DNA of 64,000 nt, taken from Billgrantia pellis (GTDB lineage Bacteria > Pseudomonadota > Gammaproteobacteria > Pseudomonadales > Halomonadaceae). Of the stretch, positions 63,757 to 64,000 are shown one piece after another (within the stretch, counting starts at the first letter, position 1; every line of letters starts with the position of its first letter). The translations under genes were made by a program, and so were the position numbers. The stretch is from positions 186,001 through 250,000 of the forward strand of contig NZ_VTPY01000007.1 of assembly GCF_008297955.1 (NCBI RefSeq), read 5' to 3'. Under the pieces are notes generated by a model, which saw nothing but the letters and a program-made list of their open reading frames with translations, searched no databases and was not told the origin of the DNA.

Positions 63757-64000
63757 CTCAGTTACCTGATCGGCGCAAGCCGCAGACGCGACGCCAGCGG
63801 GTGCTGGCGCTGACGCCCCGTGACCAGCTCGAGGCCCGCTGGGCCACGCTCGGCATTCGTGCCGCGTATCGCTGCGTACGCGGCCCCGAGACCGGCATGG
63901 CCATGCTGCGCGGCCGCATGGGCGGTACCGGCAATGCCTTTCACCTCGGCGAGATGACCCTGACCCGGGCCAGCGTCGCTCTCGATGACGGCGCCGAGGA
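63753..64000 (+). CDS. phnG: C-P lyase subunit PhnG, 5' part
   Basis: Begins with ATG in the ATGA overlap with phnF and runs off the window. The N-terminal ~82 residues (RQRVLALTPRDQLEARWATLG, RGPETGMAMLRGRMGGTGNAFHLGEMTLTRASV) match PhnG, part of the PhnGHIJ core that converts phosphonates to ribose triphosphate phosphonates. The phnHIJKL genes are expected beyond the window. Confidence 0.9.
   Translation, partial: MTQLPDRRKPQTRRQRVLALTPRDQLEARWATLGIRAAYRCVRGPETGMAMLRGRMGGTGNAFHLGEMTLTRASVALDDGAE

Overview
The window is one continuous stretch of a GC-rich gammaproteobacterial chromosome, tightly packed with genes. A Halomonas-type organism (Halomonadaceae) is the best guess. This rests on the mix of high GC, acidic periplasmic proteins, NSS and tripartite tricarboxylate (TTT) transporters, the glnA-DUF4124-ntrBC arrangement, and Fur-, Zur- and NtrC-type operators of gammaproteobacterial form. 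The genus is an inference. I see no rRNA, tRNA, phage, insertion sequence or CRISPR.

Layout. 0-13 kb: the end of a D-Ala-D-Ala carboxypeptidase with a SPOR domain, an EamA transporter behind an intrinsic terminator, a manganese-type ABC permease/ATPase pair divergent from mntR, thiE, an NlpC/P60 lipoprotein, gloA, a LysR-DoxX-extradiol dioxygenase set, and an AttEFGH-like lipoprotein exporter module. 13-19 kb: an AraC regulator facing an acyl-CoA catabolic operon (binding protein, CoA ligase, dehydrogenase, thiolase). 19.5-23.5 kb: a zinc uptake locus with two ZnuB permeases, two Zur-like boxes, a previously easy-to-miss 51-residue His-rich membrane protein, and a ZnuA carrying 17 perfect His-Asp repeats. 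23.5-30.6 kb: assorted enzymes, two DUF6746 paralogues, and a pair of divergent promoters with Fur-type boxes. 30.8-37.6 kb: a branched-chain amino-acid ABC system (binding protein convergent with livHMGF) and an NSS sodium symporter. 38-47.6 kb: an M20 peptidase, typA, then the nitrogen-control block glnA-DUF4124-ntrB-ntrC with NtrC sites and sigma-54 promoters visible upstream of both glnA and ntrB. 47.6-53 kb: ridA and a three-subunit FAD/2Fe-2S amino-acid dehydrogenase split around a LysR gene, with an amino-acid binding protein. 53-58.4 kb: HMG-CoA lyase, a CaiB-type CoA transferase and a complete TTT transporter, which together look like a pathway for 3-hydroxy-3-methylglutarate or a close relative. 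58.5-60 kb: a lone copper nitrite reductase with an extra N-terminal cupredoxin domain. 60.2-64 kb: the start of a phosphonate C-P lyase operon (phnCDEFG), with the same palindrome upstream of phnC and on top of the phnF start codon.

The most noteworthy signals are the zinc locus (small His-rich membrane protein, hexamer repeat, doubled permease), the duplicated PhnF operator, the paired Fur promoters around an unknown 91-residue protein, the three-domain NirK, the terminator that any transcript must pass to reach the EamA gene, and a phased array of DnaA-box-like repeats upstream of the acyl-CoA operon. No single element is proven to be a new system.
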